NCBI RefSeq assembly: GCF_019264345.1
Contig: NZ_JAHVAO010000003.1
Span: 62,001 to 126,000, forward strand
Origin: Marinobacter arenosus
Lineage (GTDB): Bacteria > Pseudomonadota > Gammaproteobacteria > Pseudomonadales > Oleiphilaceae
Direction of reading: 5' to 3'
DNA length: 64,000 nt
Below the pieces are notes generated by a model, which saw nothing but the letters and a program-made list of their open reading frames with translations, ran no database searches and had not been told where the DNA came from. The position numbers and the translations under genes are program-made. Positions 21,468 through 30,525 of the stretch are shown here, piece after piece; the stretch's first letter is position 1; each line of letters begins with the position of its first letter.

Positions 21468-24035
21468 ATGAACCGGGAATGGCTGCCAATAAGAACGACC
21501 CCCTGGACCATGGGCCTGATACTGCTGGCACTCCTCCTCCTGATCCAGTCATCGGAACTGCCCCAACGGCTGGACTTGTGGCTATTCGATAAGGCCACCA
21601 CCGCCGCACCGGCCCAACCTTCGAGTCAGGTTGTGATCGTCGCCATCGACGAGCTCAGCCTGGAACGGCTTGGCAGGTGGCCATGGCAACGCTCGGTCCA
21701 TGCCGAGCTCATCGATAAACTGAACGCGGCTGGCGCAGAGGCCATCGTCTTCGACGTTCTATTTCCCGAGCCTTCGGTCGATGACACGGCGCTTGCCGGG
21801 GCAATGCTCCGCCATGGCAATGTGGTACTGCCCGTACATCTGTCTCCGCCGACCGCCAACCATCTCCTGAGGGAGGAACTGCCAGCACCTGAGCTCGCAG
21901 CCGCAGCGTCCAGTCTCGGACACGCCCACGTTGAACTCGACGAAGACGGCGTTGCCCGCGGGCTTTACCTGTTCAATGGCCTGGGCAACCAGCTTTGGCC
22001 CAGCCTCTCCGTGGCAGCCACCAGCCGGTTCGGGGACGCCTCAGCCCCCCATCCCGCGCCGCCATTCATGAATGTCCGGGATGAGTACCGGGCGGTGCCA
22101 CTGGCGGGTGGGGCCGGCACACTGCCAACCTACTCCTACATCCGGGTACTCAATCAGCCACCGGCGCCTGAGGTTTTCGACGGCAAGACGGTATTTGTCG
22201 GTGCAACGGCCGCAGGATTCGGCGACATCCTGCCCACGCCTTTTTCCGGATTGAGTCGACCCATGTCGGGCGTGGAATTCCATGCCAACACGCTCTCGGC
22301 GCTCAATCAGAATCTTCTGATTCGCCGGGCTCCGGCGTGGGTTTCGCCGGTCCTTACCCTGGCGATCGTGATTGCGCTGTCTGTCACGCTCCCACGAATG
22401 CGGCCAACGCGTACCATAGCGGCCTGCGTGCTGACTGTGGCCGCACTGCTGACATCGTTTCTCTTCGGGCTGTTCGGCACCCAACTCTGGCTTCCTGTTG
22501 CGAACGCACTTCTGGTCCCCTTGCTGGCACTGCCTTTGTCCAGCGGCTTCCGCCTCGCCATGACCAACCGGTTTCTGAACCGGCAACTGGACGACCTCGC
22601 CCGCAGCCCACACATCTCGGTTCCGGAACCCTCACGCAGACACCCTGCCCAACTGCTCCAGCATTTCCAGGCATTGCTGCAGCCCGAGGGGTGGCTGCTG
22701 TGTGAGGGGCAGAATACCCTGTCGCTCCAGGGCCTTACCGTTGCCGATATTCCCGACAGCCTGGAAACCGGGCGATGGATTCACGACAGCAACCGCAGCT
22801 GGATAGGGCTGGTGCGCGGCAATACCCTGTATACCCTTGGCCTGATCCTGCCGAACGACCTGAGCCGCGAGGCCATTCAACGCTACCTGCGTCGCCTTCC
22901 CCTCGAACCCGGTGATCAGAACCCCCGGACGGAAAAACCCCGGGAAAACATCTCAGCCAGGATCGAGCGCGTGCGCGTTGCCACGGAACGGCTCAACTAC
23001 ATGCAGGAGTTCATCCGGCGCAGTTTCGAGCGTATGCCGGACGGCATCATTGTGACCGACGAACTGGCGGTTATCCGCTTTGCCAACGGCCATATCGAGG
23101 AATGGTTCCAGGAACCGATGCCAAGCCTTGCCGGCCTGCCGCTGGCCCGACTGCTCGAAGGCCATGACCCACGGGAAACGCCACCCTGGCATGAAACGGT
23201 TTCGGAAACCCTGACGCTGCGGCAAAGCCGCACGGTGGACCTTCGCATTCACCACAAGGACTTTCTGATCCACTTCGCGCCGTTTGCCCTGCCGGACAGC
23301 GACCAGCACGGCATCATCGCCAACATCTCCGACATTTCCGAGCTTCGGGAACAGCAGCGCCAGCACCGGGAGGCCATCGACTTCATATCCCACGATGTCC
23401 GATCACCTCTGGTGTCCCAGCTGGCGCTGATTGAGCAGTTGAAGCGGGACCCCAGCCACATAGAAAAAGAACAGCTCGACCAGCTGGGACGGCTTGCCCG
23501 GAGGAGTTATCACCTGGCGGAAGAGTTTGTGCAGCTTGCGCGCGCCGAACAGCTGACGGAAACCCGCTTCTATGAGTGCGAGTTCCTGGCCATTGTGGAG
23601 AACGCCCGTGACAGCGTGAGTGAGCAGGCAGCGGAGAAGCGCATTCAGCTGCAACTGCAGGGAACGGAAGACCTCTGGCTTAAAGGCAATGCCGAGCTGC
23701 TGGAGAGAGCCGTCATCAACCTGCTGACCAATGCGGTTCAGTACAGTCCGGAGGGGTCAGCCATTGATATCCAGGTTTTCCGGGCTGGCCACCAGGCCTG
23801 CCTGACCATTGGCGACGAAGGCAGTGGTATTGACGCGGATGAGTTACCTCACCTGTTTGATCGCTATCGACGTCAGAAGAGAAGCGAACTGGCCGGCGTG
23901 CATGGCACGGGTCTGGGCTTGTCGTTCGTAAAGATCGTGGTGGAGAAACACAGAGGGGAAATCTCGGTGGCTTCGACGCCTGGCGAAGGCTCTACCTTTA
24001 CCCTGAAGCTCCCGATTGCCGACCCCCTTGCCTGA
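21468..24035 (+). CDS. CHASE2-PAS sensor histidine kinase
   Basis: An 855-residue membrane kinase. The first membrane segment lies near 12-27, followed by an extracytoplasmic CHASE2 domain (VVIVAIDELSLERLGRWPW, about 50 on; GKTVFVGATAAGFGDILPTPF, about 240) and two or three membrane segments (about 280-365). A PAS-like region (MPDGIIVTDELAVIRFANGH, about 520-630) precedes HisKA with ISHDVRSPL (His642), an ATPase domain with NLLTNAVQYSP, DEGSGID and GTGLGLS (about 814). It probably phosphorylates the OmpR-type regulator at 19067. A 33-base gap separates it from the FecR gene. Confidence 0.9.
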   Translation: MNREWLPIRTTPWTMGLILLALLLLIQSSELPQRLDLWLFDKATTAAPAQPSSQVVIVAIDELSLERLGRWPWQRSVHAELIDKLNAAGAEAIVFDVLFPEPSVDDTALAGAMLRHGNVVLPVHLSPPTANHLLREELPAPELAAAASSLGHAHVELDEDGVARGLYLFNGLGNQLWPSLSVAATSRFGDASAPHPAPPFMNVRDEYRAVPLAGGAGTLPTYSYIRVLNQPPAPEVFDGKTVFVGATAAGFGDILPTPFSGLSRPMSGVEFHANTLSALNQNLLIRRAPAWVSPVLTLAIVIALSVTLPRMRPTRTIAACVLTVAALLTSFLFGLFGTQLWLPVANALLVPLLALPLSSGFRLAMTNRFLNRQLDDLARSPHISVPEPSRRHPAQLLQHFQALLQPEGWLLCEGQNTLSLQGLTVADIPDSLETGRWIHDSNRSWIGLVRGNTLYTLGLILPNDLSREAIQRYLRRLPLEPGDQNPRTEKPRENISARIERVRVATERLNYMQEFIRRSFERMPDGIIVTDELAVIRFANGHIEEWFQEPMPSLAGLPLARLLEGHDPRETPPWHETVSETLTLRQSRTVDLRIHHKDFLIHFAPFALPDSDQHGIIANISDISELREQQRQHREAIDFISHDVRSPLVSQLALIEQLKRDPSHIEKEQLDQLGRLARRSYHLAEEFVQLARAEQLTETRFYECEFLAIVENARDSVSEQAAEKRIQLQLQGTEDLWLKGNAELLERAVINLLTNAVQYSPEGSAIDIQVFRAGHQACLTIGDEGSGIDADELPHLFDRYRRQKRSELAGVHGTGLGLSFVKIVVEKHRGEISVASTPGEGSTFTLKLPIADPLA

Positions 24036-24072
24036 GACTGCGTTACTTCAGGCTTACAAGGGGCACTACGGA

Positions 24073-24489
24073 TCAAGATTGAATAGACTTGCTGACTACA
24101 TCGGACGGTGCGCTTATCACGCCACTGGTGTCCTGAACCTGAATTGTAAAGTACCAGGTACCATTCTCCAGGCCGTTAATGGCATACGACATCTCTGCCT
24201 CTGACTGAGCGTTGTTGATCACAACCTCTTCGCTCATGTCTTCTACATCCTTCCCATAACGAATCACATACTTCTCGAGCTCGCCCATGCTGATGCTATC
24301 GCCGTTTTCACGGGTCATGGGTGCACTCCAGCTCAGTACGGCGGTTTTCTCGTCGATGTAGCCGCCGCCACCTACTGCAGATCCTGTACCTGTACCGGAG
24401 CCGGAACCGCCTCCGCCACAGCCTGTGAGAAGAGCTCCGATTGCAAACGCGGCGATCCCTGCAGCTGACACTTTGTTGACGCGTTTCAT
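24073..24489 (-). CDS. Small FN3-domain lipoprotein
   Basis: A 138-residue protein with a lipoprotein signal (AAFAIGALLTGC) followed by a Gly/Ser/Thr linker. The rest is a single fibronectin type III-like domain: AVLSWSAPMTRENG, LEKYVIRYGKD and NGTWYFTIQVQDTSGVISAPS. The start MKRVNKV at 24489 is preferred because GGTGAA lies eight bases upstream; an ATG five codons earlier has no ribosome site. It is convergent with the kinase operon and may act at the envelope; function unknown. Confidence 0.7.
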   Translation of the reverse strand: MKRVNKVSAAGIAAFAIGALLTGCGGGGSGSGTGTGSAVGGGGYIDEKTAVLSWSAPMTRENGDSISMGELEKYVIRYGKDVEDMSEEVVINNAQSEAEMSYAINGLENGTWYFTIQVQDTSGVISAPSDVVSKSIQS

Positions 24490-24943
24490 ATCTATATTCA
24501 CCATTTAATCGTCGTTACAGTGGAGTTGTTCAAATCGTGAGCAAGTATGAACGACCCAAACGTCAATTTCCTAATTACAAATTGGTCAATTTTCCGTCAG
24601 CTATTGGTAATAAAATAGTCCATTGCCCTGTTTCCCGGGCAAATTTTGGCCTGAAATGGAATTAAGGTACGGGTTACTACGTATAAGAAAGCCGTAAAAC
24701 AGGCGGAAAAAAGCGTCACACTTAACCGGAGTTCATAAAAACACAGCCGACCAATAGCCCGGAGGCGACACTTTTTTAACTCAGAAGAAGGGAAAACTCG
24801 TCAATTTATTAGCATGACGATCCGGCGTACACGATGAGCACAACAGATCAGCACAAAAAGGAGGGTCGCTCGCGCGGCCGGGGAGGAAGGTCAGAATGGG
24901 AGCAGAAGAAAACGATCAGGAGAAAGAGACCAAGAGAGAGAGC
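24490..24943. other. Intergenic gap, no gene seen
   Basis: About 450 bases without a supported gene between the FN3 lipoprotein (whose promoter should lie at 24500-24650, an AT-rich part) and the end of the dioxygenase gene. The part from 24850 to 24955 is a strongly purine-rich tract on the plus strand; a 37-codon frame through it lacks a ribosome site. Confidence 0.5.
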
Positions 24944-25759
24944 CTAGAGTGAGGTTCGGCGCCCCCAGTGGAACATCCCGGATTGCTTGCCCAGGATGGT
25001 TGCCGAAAGGTGAGTTTCACAGGCCCGGTCGGCCAGCCCGTAACACACATGCAACGGCAGCAGGTGCTCTTCCCGGGGATGACAGAACCGGGCGTACGGG
25101 GCCAGATCCCAGTGGGCGAGGCGCTCGGCACGCTGCGATTCCGGAAGGTCGGGGTCGGTACAAGTTTCGGTCAGCCAGTCCTCGAAGGCCTGGTTGCGGG
25201 CCTGAATCTCTGCGGTGCCGGGGGTGAAAAACGCCCGCATATTGTGGAACGAGAACCCGGATCCGATCACCAGCAGGTTGTCGTAGTCCAGGGTCTGCAG
25301 GGCCTTACCGATAGCCAGATGCACACGGGCATCCAGACTGTTCACCAGGGACAACTGAACGCAGGGAATATCCGCTGCGGGGTACATCAGCTTCAGCGGC
25401 ACAAACAGGCCATGGTCAAAACCGCGCTGGCTATCAAGCCGGGCCGGAATCCCCGCTGCCTCCAACGCCCGATAGACCTCACCGGCAAGCGCGGGCTCCC
25501 CGGGACAGGGGTATTGGATGTCGTACGCTTCCGGCGGAAAACCATGGTAGTCATAAATCAGTGGCGGGGTGGTCCCGGCGGTGATCGTCGGGACCGACTC
25601 CTCCCAGTGGGCGCTGATCACCAGGATGGCCGACGGCTTCGTCAGTTTCTCGCCAAAGTCAGTGAGCTGTTCCACCAGTTCCCGGTGCCCTGGATCCCCC
25701 AGCAACGGCATCGGCCCTCCGCCATGGGAAAGAAACAACACGTCGGGTTCTGTGGTCAT
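24944..25759 (-). CDS. Class III extradiol dioxygenase, 4,5-DOPA dioxygenase-like
   Basis: A 271-residue LigB-superfamily enzyme of the YgiD/DODA type. Metal and catalytic residues are visible: LFLSHGGGPMPL (His about 13), ISAHWEES (His about 50), FDHGLFVPLKLM (His about 115) and IGSGFSFHNMRAF. These enzymes cleave catechol rings such as L-DOPA with Fe(II) or Zn. The start MTTEPDV at 25759 has GGAGG upstream. It precedes (same strand, downstream of) the hydroquinone reductase, suggesting a shared link to aromatic or quinone metabolism; the substrate is unknown. Confidence 0.85.
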   Translation of the reverse strand: MTTEPDVLFLSHGGGPMPLLGDPGHRELVEQLTDFGEKLTKPSAILVISAHWEESVPTITAGTTPPLIYDYHGFPPEAYDIQYPCPGEPALAGEVYRALEAAGIPARLDSQRGFDHGLFVPLKLMYPAADIPCVQLSLVNSLDARVHLAIGKALQTLDYDNLLVIGSGFSFHNMRAFFTPGTAEIQARNQAFEDWLTETCTDPDLPESQRAERLAHWDLAPYARFCHPREEHLLPLHVCYGLADRACETHLSATILGKQSGMFHWGRRTSL

Positions 25760-25806
25760 GGCTACGCCTCCGGCAATCACTTGTAGTATGGCACTGAAAA
25801 TCCCGG

Positions 25807-26754
25807 TCAGAGCTCACCCGGGCCCGCCGGTACAATACCCGTCGGGTTCAGGGCCTTGATGGAATAATACCCGGCCTTGATGTGATCAAGGTTCACTGTG
25901 CTGGCAATGCCGTCCAGCTTCAGTATCCGATGCATGTAGGCATGCAGACGGGGCATCGCCTGCAACGTGTTGCGGTTGCACTTGAACAGGCCGTGGTAGG
26001 CCGCATCGAAACGCACCAGGGTTACGAACAGGCGAATATCCGTTTCCGTCAGGCGACCCCCGAACAAATAGGTGCGCCCGTCTGCCAGTCGCGCCTCCAG
26101 TTCGTCGAGCGCTGCGAAAACCCTGGTGTGGGCCTCATCGTAGGCGGCCTGACTGGACGCAAAGCCGGCCTGGTAAACACCGTTATTCAGATCCGTGTAC
26201 AGATACGCATTCAGACTGTCGATGTCGGACGCCAGGTCTTCCGGATACAGGTCCGGGCCCTGATCCACGATGCCGCTGAACGCACTGTTCAGCATCCGAA
26301 CCACATCCGCAGACTCGTTGTTTACGATGGTTTCGGTCTGCTTGTCCCAGAGCACAGGCACCGTGGCCCGGCCGGAGATGGTCGGATCGGCGCGGGTATA
26401 GAGCTCGTGCATGTAACGGGCACCGTTGAGGCTATCCTCGTCCGCTCCGGGGTAACCACCGAACTGCCAGCCCTGGTCGGTCAAGCGGGGATTGACCACC
26501 GTGATTCCGACCAGGTCCTTCAGCCCTTTGAGTTCGCGAACCATCAGCGCCCTTGATGCCCAGGGACAGATGTACGCAACGTAAAGATGGTAGCGCCCCT
26601 TTTCCGCCCTGAATCCGCCGGTCCCGGTTGGCCCGGCGGAGCCATCTGGCGTGATCCAGTTTCGGAACGGGGATGTCTGTCGAATAAAACGCCCCTGCTC
26701 ATCCTTCGCCTGTACCGGTTGCCAGTTCTCTTTCCAAACGCCATTTACCAGCAT
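25807..26754 (-). CDS. yqjG: Glutathionyl-hydroquinone reductase (YqjG/PcpF type)
   Basis: A 315-residue Xi-class glutathione transferase. The catalytic motif CPWA is in YICPWASRALMVRELKGL (Cys about 64). GYPGADEDSLNGARYMHELY and VPVLWDKQTETIVNNESADV (glutathione-binding) follow, then the helical C-terminal domain with GRLTETDIRLFVTLVRFDAAY. It reduces glutathionyl-hydroquinones to hydroquinones and glutathione in the cytoplasm. The neighbouring DoxX and dioxygenase genes on the same strand suggest a quinone/aromatic stress cluster. Confidence 0.9.
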   Translation of the reverse strand: MLVNGVWKENWQPVQAKDEQGRFIRQTSPFRNWITPDGSAGPTGTGGFRAEKGRYHLYVAYICPWASRALMVRELKGLKDLVGITVVNPRLTDQGWQFGGYPGADEDSLNGARYMHELYTRADPTISGRATVPVLWDKQTETIVNNESADVVRMLNSAFSGIVDQGPDLYPEDLASDIDSLNAYLYTDLNNGVYQAGFASSQAAYDEAHTRVFAALDELEARLADGRTYLFGGRLTETDIRLFVTLVRFDAAYHGLFKCNRNTLQAMPRLHAYMHRILKLDGIASTVNLDHIKAGYYSIKALNPTGIVPAGPGEL

Positions 26755-26776
26755 AATCCCGCTCTCCTGTCAGCAC

Positions 26777-26802
26777 GGCACTCCCCGCAGCGGAGGAGTG
26801 CC
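26777..26802 (-). terminator. Hairpin between doxX and yqjG
   Basis: GGCACTCC (26777-26784) and GGAGTGCC (26795-26802) form a perfect 8-bp stem with a 10-base GC-rich loop just after the DoxX gene. No T-run follows on the minus strand, so it may only attenuate readthrough into yqjG. Confidence 0.45.
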
Positions 26803-26843
26803 AGTTCAAACCTGACGTGCTTCTGTGAATTAGACTCAGATTG

Positions 26844-27320
26844 TTACAGGGCAGCGCGCTCGCCCTGTCTCGCATTGCCGAGTTGCTCGAGCAGCACGTT
26901 ATCGATGGCGAATCGGCCGCCGCCCTGAATGGCCAGCGCCACGCTCACGACAAACAGGGTCAGCGCGAACTCATAGCCGTTGTTGGACATGAACAGGCCG
27001 TTCCCGATGTGCACCGCAAAGATCGCCACCAGCATGGCAACCGCGTTCACCAGAGCCGCCGGCCGGGTCAGCAGACCAACGGCCAGGGCCAGGCCACCAA
27101 AGAACTCGGCGCTGCCGGCCAGCAATGCCATCAGGTAACCCGGCTCCAGGCCGATGCTCGCCATCCACTGGCCGGTACCCTCAAGCCCGTAGCCGCCGAA
27201 CCAGGCAAAGAGTTTCTGTGCCCCATGGGCTGCGAGAATCAGACCAACCGGAACCCGCAGTACCAGGGCAGCGAAGCCGGCATTGGATTGAAGCAGTGTC
27301 TGTACGAATTGAGTAGTCAT
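26844..27320 (-). CDS. DoxX-family membrane protein
   Basis: A 158-residue inner-membrane protein with four hydrophobic segments and the DoxX hallmarks: LRVPVGLILAAHGAQKLFAWFGG (about 20-43), GLEPGYLMALLAGSAEFFGGLALAVGLLTR and NGYEFALTLFVVSVAL. Members take part in quinone- or thiosulphate-related redox in some species, but most have no known substrate. It is divergent from the LysR regulator at 27485, with a palindrome in the shared promoter region, so it is the likely target of that regulator together with yqjG and the dioxygenase gene. Confidence 0.85.
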   Translation of the reverse strand: MTTQFVQTLLQSNAGFAALVLRVPVGLILAAHGAQKLFAWFGGYGLEGTGQWMASIGLEPGYLMALLAGSAEFFGGLALAVGLLTRPAALVNAVAMLVAIFAVHIGNGLFMSNNGYEFALTLFVVSVALAIQGGGRFAIDNVLLEQLGNARQGERAAL

Positions 27321-27432
27321 GATGGTCCCCTCGAATCTTGCTGTCGTTAAATTGGCCCGAAGCGCTCGCCTCAGGTGATGTGGCTACTCTACTATCGCCA
27401 ATTTAAAAAACTAAGACGGCCAATGTTGCTTT

Positions 27433-27455
27433 ATTATCAACCATGCATTGATAAT
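27433..27455. promoter_or_regulatory. Palindrome, putative LysR-regulator operator
   Basis: ATTATCAA (27433-27440) and TTGATAAT (27448-27455) form a perfect inverted repeat with a 7-base centre, containing the T-N11-A pattern typical of LysR-type binding sites. It lies 30 bases before the LysR gene and about 110 bases before the divergent doxX start. Confidence 0.6.
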
Positions 27456-27484
27456 TGCAGACATAGAGTTAACGGGAGAGCCCC

Positions 27485-28381
27485 ATGGACCGAATTGATG
27501 CCATGCGAGCCTTTGTCACGGTCGTGAACGAAGGGACCTTCACGCGAGCCGCAGACCGCATGGAAATGTCGCCGCAACTGGTCAGCAAGTACGTATCCCA
27601 GCTTGAACAGCACCTTGGCGTGCGCCTGCTGAACCGCACCACTCGCAAGATCCACCTGACGGAAGCGGGAGCGAGCTACCACCAGCGCGCCCAGCAAGTG
27701 CTCCACGACATCGACGACATGGAAAACCAGCTTGGCGACCTGCAAACACAGGCCCGGGGCCTTCTGCGGATAAGCGCCCCGGTTTCCTTCGCCATCCGAC
27801 ACATGGCTCCATTATTAGCGGCCTTCCAGAAAGCCCACCCCGCCGTAACCATTGACCTCCAACTCAATGACCGCAAGGTCGACATCGTCGAGGAAGGCTT
27901 CGATATCGCGCTGCGGATCGGCCACCTGAAAAGCTCATCACTCATCGCCAAGCGAATTGCACGGGTGCGCCTGGTGATGTGTGCCTCGCCCGACTATCTG
28001 ACAACACACGGCACGCCCGAGCGGCCCGACATGCTCAGCGACCATCATTATCTGCGCTACAGCTACATGGACTTAGATAGCAATGAGGCCGTGCACCGCT
28101 GGCTGAGAAACGCCAAAGGCGACATGGTCAGCAACAATGGGGACGTGCTGGTGGAAGCGGCCATCGCCGGCGCAGGAATCGCGCTCCAGCCCACCTTTAT
28201 TGCGGGCTCGGCCATTCGAGAGGGAAAACTTCGGATCGTGTTGCCGGAGTGCGAGCCAGAGCCGATGGCGCTCTATGCCGTGTACGCCCACCGGCAGCTG
28301 CTGGCCAGCAAGGTGCGCAGCTTTGTGGACTTCATGGACGGGTATTTCGGGGATCCGCCCTACTGGGACCGGTTCTCGTAA
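27485..28381 (+). CDS. LysR-family transcriptional regulator
   Basis: A 298-residue LysR-type regulator with an N-terminal winged HTH (MRAFVTVVNEGTFTRAADRM, SPQLVSKYVSQLEQHLGVRL) and a periplasmic-binding-protein-like effector domain from about residue 90. It belongs to the group with RTTRKIHLTEAG. GGGAGAG precedes the ATG. It is divergent from doxX; autoregulation and control of the doxX-yqjG-dioxygenase genes are inferred from arrangement and from the palindrome at 27433. The effector is unknown. Confidence 0.9.
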   Translation: MDRIDAMRAFVTVVNEGTFTRAADRMEMSPQLVSKYVSQLEQHLGVRLLNRTTRKIHLTEAGASYHQRAQQVLHDIDDMENQLGDLQTQARGLLRISAPVSFAIRHMAPLLAAFQKAHPAVTIDLQLNDRKVDIVEEGFDIALRIGHLKSSSLIAKRIARVRLVMCASPDYLTTHGTPERPDMLSDHHYLRYSYMDLDSNEAVHRWLRNAKGDMVSNNGDVLVEAAIAGAGIALQPTFIAGSAIREGKLRIVLPECEPEPMALYAVYAHRQLLASKVRSFVDFMDGYFGDPPYWDRFS

Positions 28382-28436
28382 TCGACCATCAGAAGTAACA
28401 TGATCGCGAGACGATTTCCGGGACCCCAGACGCAAA

Positions 28437-28470
28437 AAAGGCAGATCAGCGACGTACTGATCTGCCTTTC
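28437..28470. terminator. Rho-independent terminator of initiator tRNA
   Basis: AGGCAGATCAG (28439-28449) and CTGATCTGCCT (28457-28467) form a perfect 11-bp stem with a 7-base loop. On the minus strand, six T residues follow directly, a textbook terminator eight bases after the tRNA 3' end. The A/T flanks may also let it serve the LysR gene from the other side. Confidence 0.85.
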
Positions 28471-28477
28471 TCTAATA

Positions 28478-28554
<77 letters not shown>

Positions 28555-28624
28555 TCAAAACTGGTTGTTTACCGGAGTACCCCCGATCAACGTGCGCGTA
28601 TATTAAGGACTGGAGCCCAACCTG

Positions 28625-29320
28625 TCAATTGCTATTTTCGAACAAATCGGCTGGGAAATGGAGATCTCCGGGATCAGGGGGTTCCTCTGCCTCTGGCCGC
28701 TTCCAGAAACCCGCCTCCTCGATTGCCTCCTGAACCGGACGGAAGGATCGCCGATGCTCCGGCGTCACGCCCAGGCGGAACAGAGCTTCGAGGTGAACCG
28801 GTGTCGGGTACCCCTTGTGCTTGGCAAGCCCGTAGCCCGGATAGGTTTGCTCCAGCGCCTCCATCTCCCGGTCACGGGTCACCTTGGCCAGAATGGATGC
28901 AGCACTGATCTCCGCCACGCGGCTATCCCCCTTCACCACCGGTTCCGACGCCCAACGCCAGTTTGGACAACGATTGCCATCGACCAACACGTACTCCGGT
29001 TCAATCCCAAGCCCGGCGACGGCTCGCTCCATCGCAACCATGGTGGCCTGGTAGATGTTCAACTGATCGATCTCGTGGGCCTCGCAACGACCTACGCACC
29101 AGGCGGCGGCTTTCTCGATGATCTCGTCGTAAAGCCCGTTGCGCTTTTTTTCCGTCAGCTTTTTGGAATCTGCCAGACCCGCGATCGGGCGGGCTGGATC
29201 CAGAATGACCGCGGCAGTCACAACCGCGCCGATAAGGGGGCCTCGCCCCACTTCATCCACGCCGGCCAACAGACGGCCCTGGTAGGAGCATTCGAAGGGG
29301 GGTAGTTCAACCCGCGCCAT
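28625..29320 (-). CDS. rnhB: Ribonuclease HII
   Basis: A 231-residue type 2 RNase H that nicks RNA in RNA-DNA hybrids. The motif [19 protein letters not shown] near residue 22 supplies the first acidic residues. [18 protein letters not shown] (third Asp) and [21 protein letters not shown] follow. The C-terminus extends about 25 residues past the usual end (acidic, Pro-rich). Its ATG overlaps the lpxB stop (TGATG), so it is the last gene of the envelope operon. Confidence 0.93.
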   Translation of the reverse strand: MARVELPPFECSYQGRLLAGVDEVGRGPLIGAVVTAAVILDPARPIAGLADSKKLTEKKRNGLYDEIIEKAAAWCVGRCEAHEIDQLNIYQATMVAMERAVAGLGIEPEYVLVDGNRCPNWRWASEPVVKGDSRVAEISAASILAKVTRDREMEALEQTYPGYGLAKHKGYPTPVHLEALFRLGVTPEHRRSFRPVQEAIEEAGFWKRPEAEEPPDPGDLHFPADLFENSN

Positions 29321-30507
29321 CAGCCTTGCCTCCGTTCCAGCAAATCCGATATGGCCTGAGCAGCCTTCTCATCGGCACCCTGCTTGAGGGTCTGATGCAA
29401 GGTGGTAAAGGCATCGACGAGCCGCTGGCGCTCCTGCTGGTTCTCCAGTCGCTCCAGTACTGCGGACCCAAGCGCTTCGGCCGTGGCATCGTCCTGAAGC
29501 AGTTCGGGGACCAGGGCCTCACGGGCTAGCAGATTGGGCAGTGCCACATGGGGCACCTTGACCAGTCGCGACAAAAGCGCGTAGCTGAAATCGCTCAACC
29601 GGTACCCCACCACCATCGGCTTTTTCAGTAACATGGCTTCCAGCGTGGCGGTGCCGGAGGCCAGCAGCACGACATCCGAAGCCGCCATAACCTCTCGGGA
29701 CTTGCCTCGCACGATCGTGACCGGCAGTTTAACGTCGAGGGCGTCAACCAGTTCCCGCACCTGCTTTTCCCGATCCCGATTCACGCAGGGAATAACCAGC
29801 TGCAAATCCGGTCGCTTCTCCTGAATCCAACGGGCTGCCTCCAGAAACAGGGTTCCCAGACGCTCCACTTCACCGGCCCGACTTCCCGGCAATACCGCCA
29901 GTAATGGCGCTTGGTCGTCCAGCCCCAACTCCTGACGGGCCTTCCCGGTTTCCGGAACCATAGGAATACGATCAGCCAATGGGTGCCCCACAAAGGCGAC
30001 TGGCACCTGGTGCTCCTCATAAAAGCGGGCCTCGAAGGGGAACAGTGTGAGCATCAGGTTCACGGACTTGGCAATCTTGAAGATCCGCTTTTGCCGCCAG
30101 GCCCAGACGGAGGGACTGACATAATGAACCGTCGGGATTCCCGCTTCGCGACACCGACGCTCGATGGTCAGGGTGAAATCGGGGGAATCAATGCCTATGA
30201 CCACATCGGGCGGAGTGGAAAAAAAGTAGTCCAGCACGCGGGCGCGGATCTGGAACAATTCGCGGATTCGACCCAGGACCTCGACCAGGCCCATCACGGA
30301 AAGCCGTTCCATGGGCACCAGGGAGTGAAAACCCTCGGCGATCATGTCGTCACCACCAATTCCGACGAACCGGGCCCTGGGGTAGCGGGCCCGGAGCGAG
30401 CGGATCAGGCCGGCACCGAGAATGTCTCCCGATGCCTCCCCGGCAATGATTCCAAAGGTGATTGGGCGGTCGCTGACAACCGCGTGCTTCGAAGGATGGT
30501 CCGTCAC
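29320..30507 (-). CDS. lpxB: Lipid-A-disaccharide synthase
   Basis: A 395-residue GT19 glycosyltransferase that joins UDP-2,3-diacylglucosamine and lipid X into the lipid A disaccharide. Visible hallmarks are [17 protein letters not shown] (about 20-36), [36 protein letters not shown] and [13 protein letters not shown]. Translation probably starts at the GTG at 30507 (GGGAG seven bases before); a TTG is one codon upstream. It follows lpxA by 18 bases and overlaps rnhB by one base. Confidence 0.93.
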   Translation of the reverse strand: MTDHPSKHAVVSDRPITFGIIAGEASGDILGAGLIRSLRARYPRARFVGIGGDDMIAEGFHSLVPMERLSVMGLVEVLGRIRELFQIRARVLDYFFSTPPDVVIGIDSPDFTLTIERRCREAGIPTVHYVSPSVWAWRQKRIFKIAKSVNLMLTLFPFEARFYEEHQVPVAFVGHPLADRIPMVPETGKARQELGLDDQAPLLAVLPGSRAGEVERLGTLFLEAARWIQEKRPDLQLVIPCVNRDREKQVRELVDALDVKLPVTIVRGKSREVMAASDVVLLASGTATLEAMLLKKPMVVGYRLSDFSYALLSRLVKVPHVALPNLLAREALVPELLQDDATAEALGSAVLERLENQQERQRLVDAFTTLHQTLKQGADEKAAQAISDLLERRQG

Positions 30508-30525
30508 CAACAGGCTCCCGCCAAA

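Noticed and set aside
24834..24947. 37-codon basic frame (plus strand) in a purine-rich tract
   Set aside because: There is no ribosome site, and the frame follows from the base composition of the tract; nothing supports translation.
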